Positions 1-8,721 of a stretch of 64,000 nucleotides of DNA are shown piece by piece. Source of the stretch: Cupriavidus sp. WKF15 (lineage in GTDB: Bacteria; Pseudomonadota; Gammaproteobacteria; Burkholderiales; Burkholderiaceae); the NCBI RefSeq assembly GCF_029278605.1, contig NZ_CP119574.1, positions 558,001 to 622,000 on the forward strand, given 5' to 3'. How positions within the stretch are numbered: the first letter of the stretch is position 1; every line of letters starts with the position of its first letter. Below the pieces are notes generated by a model. It did not search any database, was not told where the DNA came from, and was given only the letters and a program-made list of their open reading frames with translations. The position numbers and the translations under genes are program-made.

Positions 1-306
1 GACGCACGCCCCGCGAGGCTTTATGTCAATTACGCGAAATACGTTTCCGACCACTCCCGCATCGAGCGGGTGAGGCCTGCGCACCGGTCGTATGCGCGGG
101 CGATCAGGGCGAAAGGCGCGCTGATGATAGCCGGTCCTTTCGCAGACGACTCGGGCGCACTGCTCATTTATCGGGCACAGTCGAAAGACGAGGCGATGGC
201 GCTGGTATTAGAGGACCCGTACCACGCCGAGGGCGTGTATGAAACTTACGCGCTTTCAGAGTGGCGGCTGTTCGGATTGAATGCAGGATTGATCGAGAGA
301 CGTTGA
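1..306 (+). CDS. YciI-like family protein, 5' end outside the window
   Basis: The frame is open from base 1, so the N-terminus lies upstream; 101 residues are visible. They match the C-terminal part of the YciI family, small dimeric ferredoxin-like proteins of mostly unknown function. Seen: a His-x-x-Tyr segment (HRSY, about residues 28-31), the strand GALMIAGPF followed by a helix rich in Asp/Glu, and the DPYHAEGVYE segment with the conserved Asp-Pro-Tyr. The gene ends just before a strong hairpin (316-347), so it probably closes an upstream transcription unit. Its substrate cannot be read from the sequence. Confidence 0.75.
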   Translation, partial: DARPARLYVNYAKYVSDHSRIERVRPAHRSYARAIRAKGALMIAGPFADDSGALLIYRAQSKDEAMALVLEDPYHAEGVYETYALSEWRLFGLNAGLIERR

Positions 307-315
307 AGCGCATAC

Positions 316-347
316 TGACCGGGCCTTCTGTGGATAAGGCCCGGTCA
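316..347. terminator. 12-bp perfect hairpin after the YciI-like gene
   Basis: TGACCGGGCCTT and AAGGCCCGGTCA are perfect inverted repeats separated by 8 bases, 10 bases after the YciI-like stop codon. There is no T-run on either side, so this is a terminator-like hairpin rather than a canonical intrinsic terminator. Confidence 0.55.
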
Positions 348-393
348 TAGGAGCGAAAGCGCACCTGGTTCCGCCACGTATCGAGTACGCCGA

Positions 394-1302
394 ATGGACC
401 TGAACCTGATCACGCTATTCGTTGAGATTGTGGAGTGCCATGGCCTGGCTGCGGCAGCGCGCAAGCTCGATATGTCGAAGTCAAACATCAGCCAGAGACT
501 CAAGGTTCTCGAGCGCGAAACACGCGCGCAACTTGTCCGACGATCGGCACGCAGTTTCGAGCTGACCGAAGCGGGCCAGGTACTCTATGCCGCCGGACGG
601 CGCACGCTTGATGATCTGGACAACGCCCGCGCATCCATCGACATGCTTGGGCACACGTTGACGGGTCGGATTCGCATCAGCGTACCCACCGGAATTGGCA
701 GGCTGTTCATCGGGCCGAAGCTACGTGAATTCGCGCGGATTCATCCGGGAATCTCGCTGACGATCACCTTCAGTAACAGGGTCGAAGATCTGATTGCTTC
801 CGAAATCGATATCGCGCTGCGCATCGAGCGAACACCTCCTTTGGATTACGTCGCACGTGAAGTTTGCTCCATTGACTGGGTTCTTTGCGCATCCGCGGAT
901 TATTTTATGAGACACGGACCGATTAACCACCCTGCTGACCTCGCCTCGCAGGTTTTTATCGGGCTGCCGCCGAGCCAGGAAACGACGATCGAGCTTAGAA
1001 ATCGAAATGACGATGCAGACGCCCAGCTCATCCATATCCAGCCAACGCTGCAATCGGCAGACTACCCCTTTATTCTCGATGCTGTGCTCGAAGGCATGGG
1101 AATCGGCATTCTGCCGAAATACGCCATGTGCGGGTCGAGCGCCCGGAATCTCCAGCAAGTCCTTCCGCAGTACCGGATCGTCGGGCAACTAAACAGCCTG
1201 TATATTCTCACGCTGCCCAGCCATTTCCCGTCACCCGCAAAGCGGGCGCTGATAGAGTTTCTTGAAAAGGAATTGAGGGAATACGCTGAGAGCTGGAAAT
1301 AA
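394..1302 (+). CDS. LysR-family transcriptional regulator
   Basis: The 302-residue length is normal for LysR regulators. The N-terminal winged helix-turn-helix (about residues 1-60) shows the typical A-A-A-R-K-L-x-M-S-K-S-N-I-S-Q-R-L pattern, followed by a linker helix and a periplasmic-binding-like effector domain (about 90-295). It reads in the same direction as the downstream aldehyde dehydrogenase and CoA-transferase genes, with 448 bases between, rather than divergently. It is the nearest candidate regulator of that catabolic run, but this is inference; the effector is unknown. The Shine-Dalgarno is weak and the start was chosen because it is the first ATG matching the family N-terminus (MDLNLITLFVEIVE). 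Confidence 0.9.
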   Translation: MDLNLITLFVEIVECHGLAAAARKLDMSKSNISQRLKVLERETRAQLVRRSARSFELTEAGQVLYAAGRRTLDDLDNARASIDMLGHTLTGRIRISVPTGIGRLFIGPKLREFARIHPGISLTITFSNRVEDLIASEIDIALRIERTPPLDYVAREVCSIDWVLCASADYFMRHGPINHPADLASQVFIGLPPSQETTIELRNRNDDADAQLIHIQPTLQSADYPFILDAVLEGMGIGILPKYAMCGSSARNLQQVLPQYRIVGQLNSLYILTLPSHFPSPAKRALIEFLEKELREYAESWK

Positions 1303-1750
1303 GCGCCTCAAATTGCGCCGGCCCCTCAGAACCGGTGCGCCAATTCGACACCTCACCACACTAGTTGTGCCGCTGCTGTCAACAAGGAATCACAACGATT
1401 GCGCGGCCGCAGGGCGCCACGACAATCGCCCCTTTGAACCATTGGTTCAGTGCGACCACACTACGCGCCACCACTGTGTGCACGTCCAAAAGGCCACCTG
1501 CGCACACCTCATCATGACGCCGAAAGCGGCTGTCCGTGTCACTCCAGGCCGCTTCACGTGCGCACTGGCCAACGTGCCATGCCTCCGTTCCTGGTGCCTG
1601 TGTCGACGGCGTCATGTTCACTGGTAGTTAACGCTGCATCCGTTTCCAATGGGATTGTCAGCCGGCAGCGTGAATTCCAGAATGTGCTAACGATGCATGG
1701 ATGGCGAAGAAACTCAGTCCATGTTCCGCTGACACACCGAGGACCGCCAG
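1303..1750. other. Intergenic stretch without a recognisable gene
   Basis: 448 bases between the LysR regulator and the aldehyde dehydrogenase. Short open frames on both strands lack homology-like composition and ribosome sites. The promoter of the downstream genes presumably lies here, but no convincing -35/-10 pair or LysR T-N11-A box was picked out by eye. Confidence 0.5.
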
Positions 1751-3154
1751 ATGGAATACCAGACAATCAACCCGGCGACAGGGAAGCTAGTCAAGTCGTT
1801 CGACACCGCGAAGGACCACGAAATCGAGGAGATTATTGCGACGGCTCAAAATGCTTTTGAACTGGATTGGCGGCATCGGTCCGTTGTGGATCGTGCGCAG
1901 ATTATCGCGAAAGCAGCATCCATTCTGCGGGAAAAGGCGGAAGATTACGCGCAGATTATCACGATGGAAATGGGAAAGAGGATTGCCGAAGCCCGCGTCG
2001 AAGTGGGGTTATCGGCAAGTATCCTCGATTATTACGCGCAGCACGCGCAGGAGTTCCTTGAGCCGAAGCAGGTGCCGGAAGTGTCCGGTGCCAAAGTCCA
2101 TGTTCATCCAGTTGGCATCCTGCTCGGTGTCGAACCGTGGAACTACCCGTACTACCAGATCGCGCGCGTTGCGGCTCCACAGCTCATGGTTGGCAATGTG
2201 CTCATCTTGAAGCACGCCGAAAGCGTGCCGCAATGTGCGCTGGCTTTTGCCCGACTGTTTGAAGAAGCGGGTGCGCCGGTGGGCGTGTACACCAACGTCT
2301 TCGCGTCGATCGATCAAGTCGGGACGATCATCGACGATCCACGCGTGCGCGGCGTCACCCTCACGGGCAGTGAAAGAGCCGGCGCCGCGGTGGCTGAGCG
2401 GGCCGGGCGCAATCTAAAAAAGGTGGTGCTCGAACTCGGTGGCAACGATGCCATGATCGTCCTGGAGGATGCTCCGCTCGATTGGGCCGTCAATACCGCA
2501 TTAATCGGCCGGACCCTGAATTGCGGACAAGTCTGCGTTGGCTCGAAGCGCATCATTGTCGTGGGAAAACAGCGCGGTGAGGAATTCCTCAGCGGCTTCA
2601 AAAAAGCCATGACCGCGCTGCAGGCTGGCGACCCTGCGGACGCGAACACGACGCTTGGGCCGATTTCGTCGGAACGCGCCCTCGATCATCTTCTTGGCCA
2701 GATCCAGCGCGCAGTGGATTCCGGCGCAGTGATCGAATGTGGCGGCCATCGCATTGATCGAGAAGGGTTCTATATCGAGCCCACCATCCTTAGCAACATC
2801 AACACGAACGCCCCGATCTATCGGGAAGAGTTCTTCGGCCCTGTCGCTTCCTTCTTCGTTGTTGCGGATGAAGAAGAAGCAATTCGGCTCGCAAACGATA
2901 CGCAATATGGGCTCGGTGGCTCCGTCATGACCGCCGATCCTGAGCGCGGCGAGCAGATCGCCGCGCGTATCGACAGCGGCATGGTGTTTGTCAATCGACC
3001 GTTCTCGACGACACCCCAGTTGCCGTTTGGCGGCATCAAGAACTCTGGATTCGGGCGCGAACTGTCGATGGCTGGATTCGAGGAGTTCGTGAACAAAAAG
3101 CTGATCACAACGGACCCGGTTGGCACGCTTCCCACGAAACCGAAGGGAAGCTGA
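1751..3154 (+). CDS. NAD(P)-dependent aldehyde dehydrogenase (succinate-semialdehyde dehydrogenase-like)
   Basis: At 467 residues this is a full-length member of the aldehyde dehydrogenase superfamily, which oxidises aldehydes to acids with NAD(P)+. Visible motifs are the cofactor-site PWNYP (about 128-132), the catalytic Glu in VLELGGND (about 225-232), the catalytic Cys in NCGQVC (about 257-262) and the C-terminal PFGGIKNSGFGRE. This pattern is closest to the succinate-semialdehyde dehydrogenase branch (GabD/Sad), but substrate cannot be fixed from sequence. It leads a same-strand run with a tautomerase, CoA-transferase and enoyl-CoA hydratase, which suggests oxidation of an aldehyde intermediate in a ring- or acid-degradation pathway. 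A purine-rich GAGGA lies just upstream of the ATG. Confidence 0.92.
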   Translation: MEYQTINPATGKLVKSFDTAKDHEIEEIIATAQNAFELDWRHRSVVDRAQIIAKAASILREKAEDYAQIITMEMGKRIAEARVEVGLSASILDYYAQHAQEFLEPKQVPEVSGAKVHVHPVGILLGVEPWNYPYYQIARVAAPQLMVGNVLILKHAESVPQCALAFARLFEEAGAPVGVYTNVFASIDQVGTIIDDPRVRGVTLTGSERAGAAVAERAGRNLKKVVLELGGNDAMIVLEDAPLDWAVNTALIGRTLNCGQVCVGSKRIIVVGKQRGEEFLSGFKKAMTALQAGDPADANTTLGPISSERALDHLLGQIQRAVDSGAVIECGGHRIDREGFYIEPTILSNINTNAPIYREEFFGPVASFFVVADEEEAIRLANDTQYGLGGSVMTADPERGEQIAARIDSGMVFVNRPFSTTPQLPFGGIKNSGFGRELSMAGFEEFVNKKLITTDPVGTLPTKPKGS

Positions 3155-3276
3155 CAGGCGGTAGCTCGCTCCTGAGCTATCGATATCGACGCCTTACGAA
3201 CGTCCCGTCATTTTTCGAAAGAAATTCAGGCGATATGACATGAGAAGGGCGGCATCTATCAAGTATGGAGACAAAA

Positions 3277-3708
3277 ATGCCTTTGTGGAATATCTATCAT
3301 CCAGTCGGCGCCTACACGGCAGAAGACAAAAAGGAGATGGCCAATCGTATTGCCGACATCTACATCATTCCTCGCTTCTACGTGGGCGTTCTGTTCCATG
3401 AACAGCCGAAAGATTCCTTCTACATGGGAGGCGAGGCGCGAGGCGATTTTGTCAGGCTCCGAGTGGACCAGTTCGCCAGGCACATCTCCAAGGACCCCGA
3501 GTGGACGGCGTCCTGGCTGCGCAAGGCGAATGCCGCAATTGCACCTTTCGTTCAGGATCGGGGCTACCACTTCGAGTTGCATGTCGGCGAAACACCGCGC
3601 GAACTGTGGTTGATCGACAGCATCCACCCACCACGTCCCGATACGGTAGCCGAGAAACGGTGGAAACTTGAAAACTGCGCGTCGCCGTACGATCCGAGCG
3701 AAGGCTGA
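3277..3708 (+). CDS. Tautomerase-superfamily protein (cis-CaaD/Tautomerase_3-like)
   Basis: 143 residues. Tautomerase-superfamily enzymes use an N-terminal proline exposed after Met removal as catalytic base. Choosing the ATG at 3277 gives M-P-L-W-N, which puts Pro at position 1; the alternative ATG at 3265 would bury it. GGAG at 3267-3270 is then a well-spaced ribosome site, which supports this start. The length and the later His/Arg-rich segments fit the long, single-chain branch containing cis-3-chloroacrylate dehalogenase homologues. It sits between the aldehyde dehydrogenase and a CoA-transferase, so a keto-enol isomerisation in the same pathway is likely (inference). Confidence 0.82.
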   Translation: MPLWNIYHPVGAYTAEDKKEMANRIADIYIIPRFYVGVLFHEQPKDSFYMGGEARGDFVRLRVDQFARHISKDPEWTASWLRKANAAIAPFVQDRGYHFELHVGETPRELWLIDSIHPPRPDTVAEKRWKLENCASPYDPSEG

Positions 3709-3977
3709 TCGGACCCGTTTCGTCTGAAACAGTTCGTACGCCGATATGCAACAGCCGCTGTAGCGGCCGAGCCGTCGCAGCGGGGGGCTCCCCAGCTCTC
3801 TGGCTGCTCGCCTCGCTCGAGATCGCTTTTTATCGAAGCAGAAACGTGGTGCGTACCTTCGCGCCTCGCAGCAGATCTCGCTCCAGGTCTGGCTCCAGAT
3901 CGCCGCATGGGACATCGTTGGCGCGCCATTTACCCAGGCAGCCAAATACACCAGTGGCCCGCCTTTGGATATTTCTT

Positions 3978-4667
3978 ATGCTCAACAAGATTCTGGAAAC
4001 ATGCGAAGCTGCGCTGGCGGACGTCCACGATGGTGCAACCATCATGATCAGCGGCTTCGGGCGGGCAGGCCTTCCCTTGCAACTGATTGACGCGCTGGTT
4101 GCACAGGGTGCACGCGATCTCACCATTATCAGCAACAACTCCGGCAGCGACGATTCGGGCTTCGGCGCGCTCATTCGGCAGAAGCGAGTAAGAAAGCTAA
4201 TTTGCTCATTTCCGCGGCTCGCCGGCGCAACACTGTTTGACGCGGCGTATCGGGCGGGGGAAGTGGAACTTGAAGTCATTCCACAAGGTACGCTGGCGGA
4301 ACGTATGCGGGCAGCGGGCGCCGGAATCGGTGGATTCTATACCCCAACTGCCTACGGCACCAAGCTTGCCGAAGGAAAAGAATCTCGCAAGCTGGATGGC
4401 AAAAACTACGTTTTTGAGCTACCGCTGAAAGCAGACTATGCGTTGGTGAAAGCCCATCGCGCAGACCGGTGGGGCAACCTGACCTACAGGATGTCCGGTC
4501 GCAATTTCGGTCCCGTCATGGCCAGCGCGGCGACGACTGCAATCGCCCAGGTCAGCGAAGTCGTTCCGCTCGGCACATTGAATCCAGAGGCCATCGTGAC
4601 CCCGGGAATCTTTGTGAAACGCGTGGTACAGGTCTCCTGCTGCAAGTCCGACGGAAGAATTGAGTGA
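3978..4667 (+). CDS. pcaI: 3-oxoacid (3-oxoadipate-type) CoA-transferase, subunit A
   Basis: 229 residues, the usual size of the alpha subunit of family I CoA-transferases. These move CoA from succinyl-CoA to a 3-oxoacid. The GGFG-like nucleotide loop appears as ISGFGRAGLP (about 25-34); LTIISNNSGS, EVIPQGTLAERMRAAGAGI and the RWGNLTYR segment are all close to PcaI/CatI of the beta-ketoadipate pathway. A longer in-frame extension back to base 3846 is Arg/Ser-rich and unlike the family, so the ATG at 3978 was chosen. The beta subunit follows 10 bases downstream. The PcaI name reflects similarity; other 3-oxoacids are possible substrates. Confidence 0.9.
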   Translation: MLNKILETCEAALADVHDGATIMISGFGRAGLPLQLIDALVAQGARDLTIISNNSGSDDSGFGALIRQKRVRKLICSFPRLAGATLFDAAYRAGEVELEVIPQGTLAERMRAAGAGIGGFYTPTAYGTKLAEGKESRKLDGKNYVFELPLKADYALVKAHRADRWGNLTYRMSGRNFGPVMASAATTAIAQVSEVVPLGTLNPEAIVTPGIFVKRVVQVSCCKSDGRIE

Positions 4668-4677
4668 GATCCCGGAA

Positions 4678-5325
4678 ATGAAGAAGCTTACACGGATAGA
4701 AATGGCGCAACGCGTTGCGCGAGACATCCCGGAAGGTGCATACGTCAATCTTGGCATTGGCGTACCGACACTTGTCGCCAATCATCTGGACCCACATCGG
4801 GAAATCATTCTTCACAGCGAAAACGGCATCCTCGGGATGGGACCTGCGCCGGGGCCAGATGGGGAAGACGATGACCTGATTAACGCAGGAAAGGAGCCGG
4901 TCACGCTGCTTCCCGGAGGCGCCTTCTTTCACCATGCCGATTCCTTTTCCATGATCCGTGGCGGACACCTGGACTACTGCGTGCTGGGCGCGTTCCAGGT
5001 ATCGGTCAATGGCGACCTGGCGAACTGGCACACGGGGCAAGCCGACGCCATTCCAGCGGTTGGTGGTGCGATGGATCTCGCAACTGGCGCCAAGGAGGTC
5101 TACGTGATGATGGAGCATATGACGAAGCAAGGCCAAAGCAAGATCGTCGAACGATGCTCCTACCCCATTACCGGGATGGGTTGTGTGAGCCGGGTCTACA
5201 CCGATCTGGCGGTTATCGATGTCACGCCTTCCGGCCTGCAGGTCGTGGAGATCTGCTCAGACATATCGTTCGACGAACTTTGCGAATTGACTGGCGTTCA
5301 GATGCGCCGAGGGCCAGCCGGATAG
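4678..5325 (+). CDS. pcaJ: 3-oxoacid (3-oxoadipate-type) CoA-transferase, subunit B
   Basis: 215 residues, the beta subunit carrying the catalytic glutamate in HSENGILGMGP (about residues 43-53). VNLGIGVPTLVANHL, ALLPGGAFFHHADSFSM-like and NWHTGQADAIPAVGGAMDLA segments are hallmarks of PcaJ/CatJ. An in-frame TTG at 4660 would overlap the alpha gene by 8 bases, but the ATG at 4678 matches the family N-terminus (MKKLTRIEMAQRVA) better and was chosen. With the preceding gene it should form the alpha2beta2 enzyme. Confidence 0.9.
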   Translation: MKKLTRIEMAQRVARDIPEGAYVNLGIGVPTLVANHLDPHREIILHSENGILGMGPAPGPDGEDDDLINAGKEPVTLLPGGAFFHHADSFSMIRGGHLDYCVLGAFQVSVNGDLANWHTGQADAIPAVGGAMDLATGAKEVYVMMEHMTKQGQSKIVERCSYPITGMGCVSRVYTDLAVIDVTPSGLQVVEICSDISFDELCELTGVQMRRGPAG

Positions 5326-5428
5326 ACGCTGCAAGCCAGGCCGATTCCCGGTTGCACGCCAGGGGAACTTCGCAACAAGCGTTGCGCGTTCAACGCGACA
5401 ACGCCAGAACCAAATACATGGAGCAAGA

Positions 5429-6205
5429 ATGAGCGAACCAATTGTGATGTGTGAAATTAACGAGCGCGTGACAGTGTTGACGATGAACTTTCGTCCGCAC
5501 AACCTCATGGGTCCAACGATGTACCGTGCGCTGCTCGAGGAATTCGACGCTGCGGTGAAGCGCGGTTCCCGCGCAATCCTGCTGCGCAGCGGATTGCGGC
5601 ATTTTTCGGCCGGTGCCGAAGTGGCGCTGTTTCCGGATCGCATTGCGCGAGAGGGCAAAGGACTGGTCGATCCGCTCGAGATTCTGCGTGCGTTCGAAAC
5701 GCTGCCAATTCCGATCGTCGCGGCCGTCAATGGCACTTGCCTCGGTGGCGGCTTCGAGGTGGTGCTTGCCTGCGACTACAGCGTGGTCGCGGAATCCGCC
5801 AAGATTGGGTCGGTCGAGGTCGCACTCGGTCTGCATCCGCTGCTTGGGGGAATCCAGCGCCAGGTGGTGCGGGCGGGGCCAGCCCGCGCCAAGGAAATGG
5901 CAATGCTCGGCCGGCGGTATGACGCGGCAACCCTGGAACGCTGGGGTCTGATCAACCTGGTGGTGCCCGACGAGAAGCTTGACGAGGCTGCGCTGTCGGT
6001 CGCTCAGGAACTGGCCGCCGGCCCGACCATTGCGCATGGCGCTACGAAGCAACTTGTTCGCGTAGCGCTCAACGACGGCCTACAAGCCGCCGATGAAGCG
6101 ATGTTCGAACTGCAAAAGCCGATCTGGGCGTCACAAGACCTCAAGCGAGGGCTCGAAGCCTTTGGCAAGACTGGTCCCGGCACGGCGGAATTTGAGGGGA
6201 ACTAA
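5429..6205 (+). CDS. Enoyl-CoA hydratase/isomerase (crotonase) family protein
   Basis: 258 residues, full length for a crotonase. Seen: the oxyanion-hole segment FSAGAEVALF (about 61-70), GTCLGGGFEVVLACDY (about 104-119) and the acidic SVEVALGLHPLLGGIQR segment (about 130-146), where hydratases carry catalytic Glu residues. Crotonases hydrate or isomerise acyl-CoA double bonds. GGAGCAAGA directly precedes the ATG. It follows the CoA-transferase pair by 103 bases and is two bases from the next gene, so it is almost certainly co-transcribed with the family III CoA-transferase. Confidence 0.9.
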   Translation: MSEPIVMCEINERVTVLTMNFRPHNLMGPTMYRALLEEFDAAVKRGSRAILLRSGLRHFSAGAEVALFPDRIAREGKGLVDPLEILRAFETLPIPIVAAVNGTCLGGGFEVVLACDYSVVAESAKIGSVEVALGLHPLLGGIQRQVVRAGPARAKEMAMLGRRYDAATLERWGLINLVVPDEKLDEAALSVAQELAAGPTIAHGATKQLVRVALNDGLQAADEAMFELQKPIWASQDLKRGLEAFGKTGPGTAEFEGN

Positions 6206-6206
6206 C

Positions 6207-7502
6207 ATGACTGGACCACTAGACGGACTCAAGGTCGTGGACTTCTCGCGCGTGTTGGCCGGACCGCTCTGCGCACGGACGCTCGCCGATCTCGGCGCGG
6301 ACGTGATCAAGATCGAGCCGCCTCGCCCGGACGTGTCGCGCGCCGCGTTCCCGAACCAGGACGGCATGTCGGGCTACTACGCGCAACAGAACAGCGGCAA
6401 GCGAAACATCAGTATCGACTTGAATGTGGGCAACGCGCGCGAGCTGGTGCTGCGCCTATGCGACGAGGCTGACATCATCGTCGAGAACTTCCGCGCGGGC
6501 ACGCTCAAGTCGTTCGGCCTTGACTACGAGACGCTCAGCCAGCGCAATCCGCGGCTGGTGTATGTGTCGATCACCGGCTACGGCCAGCGCGGACCGTGGG
6601 CATCGCGCATGGCCTATGCGCCCACGGTGCAAGCCGAAGCCGGCTTCACACACAACACGATGCGTCATTTCGAAGGCATCGATGCGGGCCGAAAGTGGAC
6701 GGATCCGCTGTCGCACGCAGACGTCTACGCGGGCCTGCAGGCAACCATCGCGGTGCTCGCCGCGGTGCGCAAGCGCGAAGTGACTGGTCGCGGACAGTAC
6801 ATCGATGTGGCGATGGCAGCCGTGATGCTGTCCATCAACGAACGCGCGCACCTCGATCTCGCGGGTGTAGATACCGGCGCGGAGCCGGGTGTGCTCGGCG
6901 CGACCGAAGGCCCGCACTTCGTCGGGCCTGGAGGCGAGGCCTTCGTCGCGGCGCAGAGCATCGTCGGCAGTAACACGTTTCCGAACTACCTGCGCGCGAT
7001 GCGGCGAATGGACCTTGGGCGTGATCCGCGCTTTAGTACCGCTGAGCGACGACTCCAGAACTACGGCGCGCTGCATGCAGTGATCCAGAAATGGATGCTG
7101 ACGTTCCGCGACCTGAAAACGCTCGACGCGCAACTCGACGAAGCGAAGATCGCGATCGGCCAGATACGCTCGCTGAAGGAACTCGCCGAGACCGACTGGG
7201 CGAAGCAGTGGGGCGCTGTGCAGGAAGTGCCTGACCGGCGAGGTGGTTCGTATCTTATCCACGGCTATCCGTGGCGGTTTTCGGATGACCAGCTCGGCCC
7301 GCGCAGCGCACCGGCGTTTCGCGGTGAGCATAACGAACAGGTGTTCCGCAGCGTGGGCCTGTCAGAGAACGAGGTGCGCGCAGCCGTCGAGGCGGGCGTC
7401 CTCGTCGGCGGCCTTCCGGACTCGGTGAAGAGCCTGCCGTTGGCGAAAGTGCGGGATGTCGTCGGATCGGATCAAGATGTCGCCGCCTCTATAGAGGATT
7501 GA
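6207..7502 (+). CDS. Family III CoA-transferase (CaiB/BaiF type)
   Basis: 431 residues. The N-terminus reads PLDGLKVVDFSRVLAGPLCA with LGADVIKIEPP after it, the classical opening of formyl-CoA-transferase-like enzymes that swap CoA between carboxylates through an aspartyl-CoA thioester. The catalytic Asp is most likely in HADVYAGLQA (about residue 172). The ATG at 6207 lies two bases after the crotonase stop codon; the longer frame from 6093 would overlap the crotonase gene and adds a non-family N-terminus. The enzyme probably activates or recycles the acid handled by the neighbouring crotonase (inference). Confidence 0.92.
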   Translation: MTGPLDGLKVVDFSRVLAGPLCARTLADLGADVIKIEPPRPDVSRAAFPNQDGMSGYYAQQNSGKRNISIDLNVGNARELVLRLCDEADIIVENFRAGTLKSFGLDYETLSQRNPRLVYVSITGYGQRGPWASRMAYAPTVQAEAGFTHNTMRHFEGIDAGRKWTDPLSHADVYAGLQATIAVLAAVRKREVTGRGQYIDVAMAAVMLSINERAHLDLAGVDTGAEPGVLGATEGPHFVGPGGEAFVAAQSIVGSNTFPNYLRAMRRMDLGRDPRFSTAERRLQNYGALHAVIQKWMLTFRDLKTLDAQLDEAKIAIGQIRSLKELAETDWAKQWGAVQEVPDRRGGSYLIHGYPWRFSDDQLGPRSAPAFRGEHNEQVFRSVGLSENEVRAAVEAGVLVGGLPDSVKSLPLAKVRDVVGSDQDVAASIED

Positions 7503-7571
7503 TCGGGCCAACGCCTTTGCAGGTTGAGAGATCGCGCGAGTAGCTTTACGAGCGACAAACAGGAGACTTCC

Positions 7572-8153
7572 ATGAGCAAAGCAAGTAGTACGTTGATCGG
7601 GATTGTGGTTGGCGCCGCGGCGTCGGCGATGTTGCCGATCCTGGGTTACGCGGCCGATGACGTCCAACCGCAGATTCGCGATGTCGCGACGAAGCACGTG
7701 ATCATTGAAACGAAGAAGCGGTATGCCGACGTGTGCGGGTTCATCGAAAGCAAGTTGGGCCGCCTGGACCAGCCGATGCGCGACATGCTGCAGAACGGCC
7801 AGACCGAACAGCTCCGCGAATCGGCTGCGCGAATCATCAGGAACTACGGCCTGTCCATTCACTACATTGCCTACCACGGCAAGGTGCTCGCGCTGAACGG
7901 TCCGGCGGAAAACCTGAAGACCTACTACATTGGCGACATCCTGTCTGCATCCAGGATGACGCGCGAGGTGCGGGCGGCGGGCCTGTATGCGCCACTGCGT
8001 GCGGTCGTATATGAGAACGCGTCGGGCGGCACCACCATCGAATACGATCGACCCTCTTCACTGTTCGGGCAGTTCCACAATCCCACCACCGATGCAATGG
8101 GCGTCAGTCTGGATGAGCGGATGAGCAAGCTCATGCACGACGCGGCTAGCTGA
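7572..8153 (+). CDS. Secreted DUF302 domain protein
   Basis: 193 residues starting with a hydrophobic signal peptide (about residues 6-27, ending ILGYA). The C-terminal half carries the DUF302 signature: LRAVVYEN, then EYDRPSSLFGQF and a helix with regularly spaced Leu/Met. DUF302 proteins are small periplasmic or cytoplasmic proteins without a settled function, sometimes suspected to bind ligands. The ATG at 7572 is preceded by AGGAG at 7561-7565, which decides the start over an upstream in-frame ATG. It is 69 bases after the CoA-transferase and may be in the same transcript. Confidence 0.75.
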   Translation: MSKASSTLIGIVVGAAASAMLPILGYAADDVQPQIRDVATKHVIIETKKRYADVCGFIESKLGRLDQPMRDMLQNGQTEQLRESAARIIRNYGLSIHYIAYHGKVLALNGPAENLKTYYIGDILSASRMTREVRAAGLYAPLRAVVYENASGGTTIEYDRPSSLFGQFHNPTTDAMGVSLDERMSKLMHDAAS

Positions 8154-8278
8154 CTTTTCCCGCTTCGCCGTCGCAGTTGTGGGCAAGGACCAATGGATAC
8201 CTTGTCCAACCTTTGTCGCATGCGTACATGTGCTTTAGGGTTTCCGGTTTCAAGTGCTTTTTCTACTGAGGATGAAAA

Positions 8279-8575
8279 ATGGCAAAAGGATATTGGGTGG
8301 CAGCGTATCGAGCGATTCATGACCCAGATAGGCTGGCAGCGTACGGTGCCCTCGTAGGACCTGTAGTGAGCGCAGCAGGCGGAAGATTTTTGGTGCGAGG
8401 CGGCGAGGTTTACGCGTTCGAAGCGGGTCTGAAGCAAAGGACCGTTGTGGTTGAATTTCCTAGCTTCGAGCAGGCTCTAGCTGCGTATCAGAGCGAGGCT
8501 TATCAGGCGGCATTGGCTGTACTGGGCGATGGCGCGGAAAGGGACGCGCGCGTCGTCGCAGGTGTAAACGACTGA
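8279..8575 (+). CDS. DUF1330 family protein
   Basis: 98 residues with the DUF1330 pattern: KGYWVAAYRAIHDPDRLAAYGALV at the start (a Y-x-x-Y motif), GGRFLVRGGEVYAFE in the middle and VVVEFPSFEQALAAYQSEAYQ. The family is a small ferredoxin-like fold found next to catabolic enzymes; no activity is established. Its place between DUF302 and an organic-anion transporter suggests an accessory role in this pathway. Confidence 0.85.
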   Translation: MAKGYWVAAYRAIHDPDRLAAYGALVGPVVSAAGGRFLVRGGEVYAFEAGLKQRTVVVEFPSFEQALAAYQSEAYQAALAVLGDGAERDARVVAGVND

Positions 8576-8721
8576 GACGTTCCCGTAGACTGCCAAGGTG
8601 GCCCGCGCCGGCTTGGGGCGACAGAAATGGCCAGCCGTGGTCATCGATTGCGACGCCAACGGAAAAGGGTGGCGCAGCACATAACGACTTCTGCTGCCGG
8701 CAGAGGCATTCGGAGACAGAG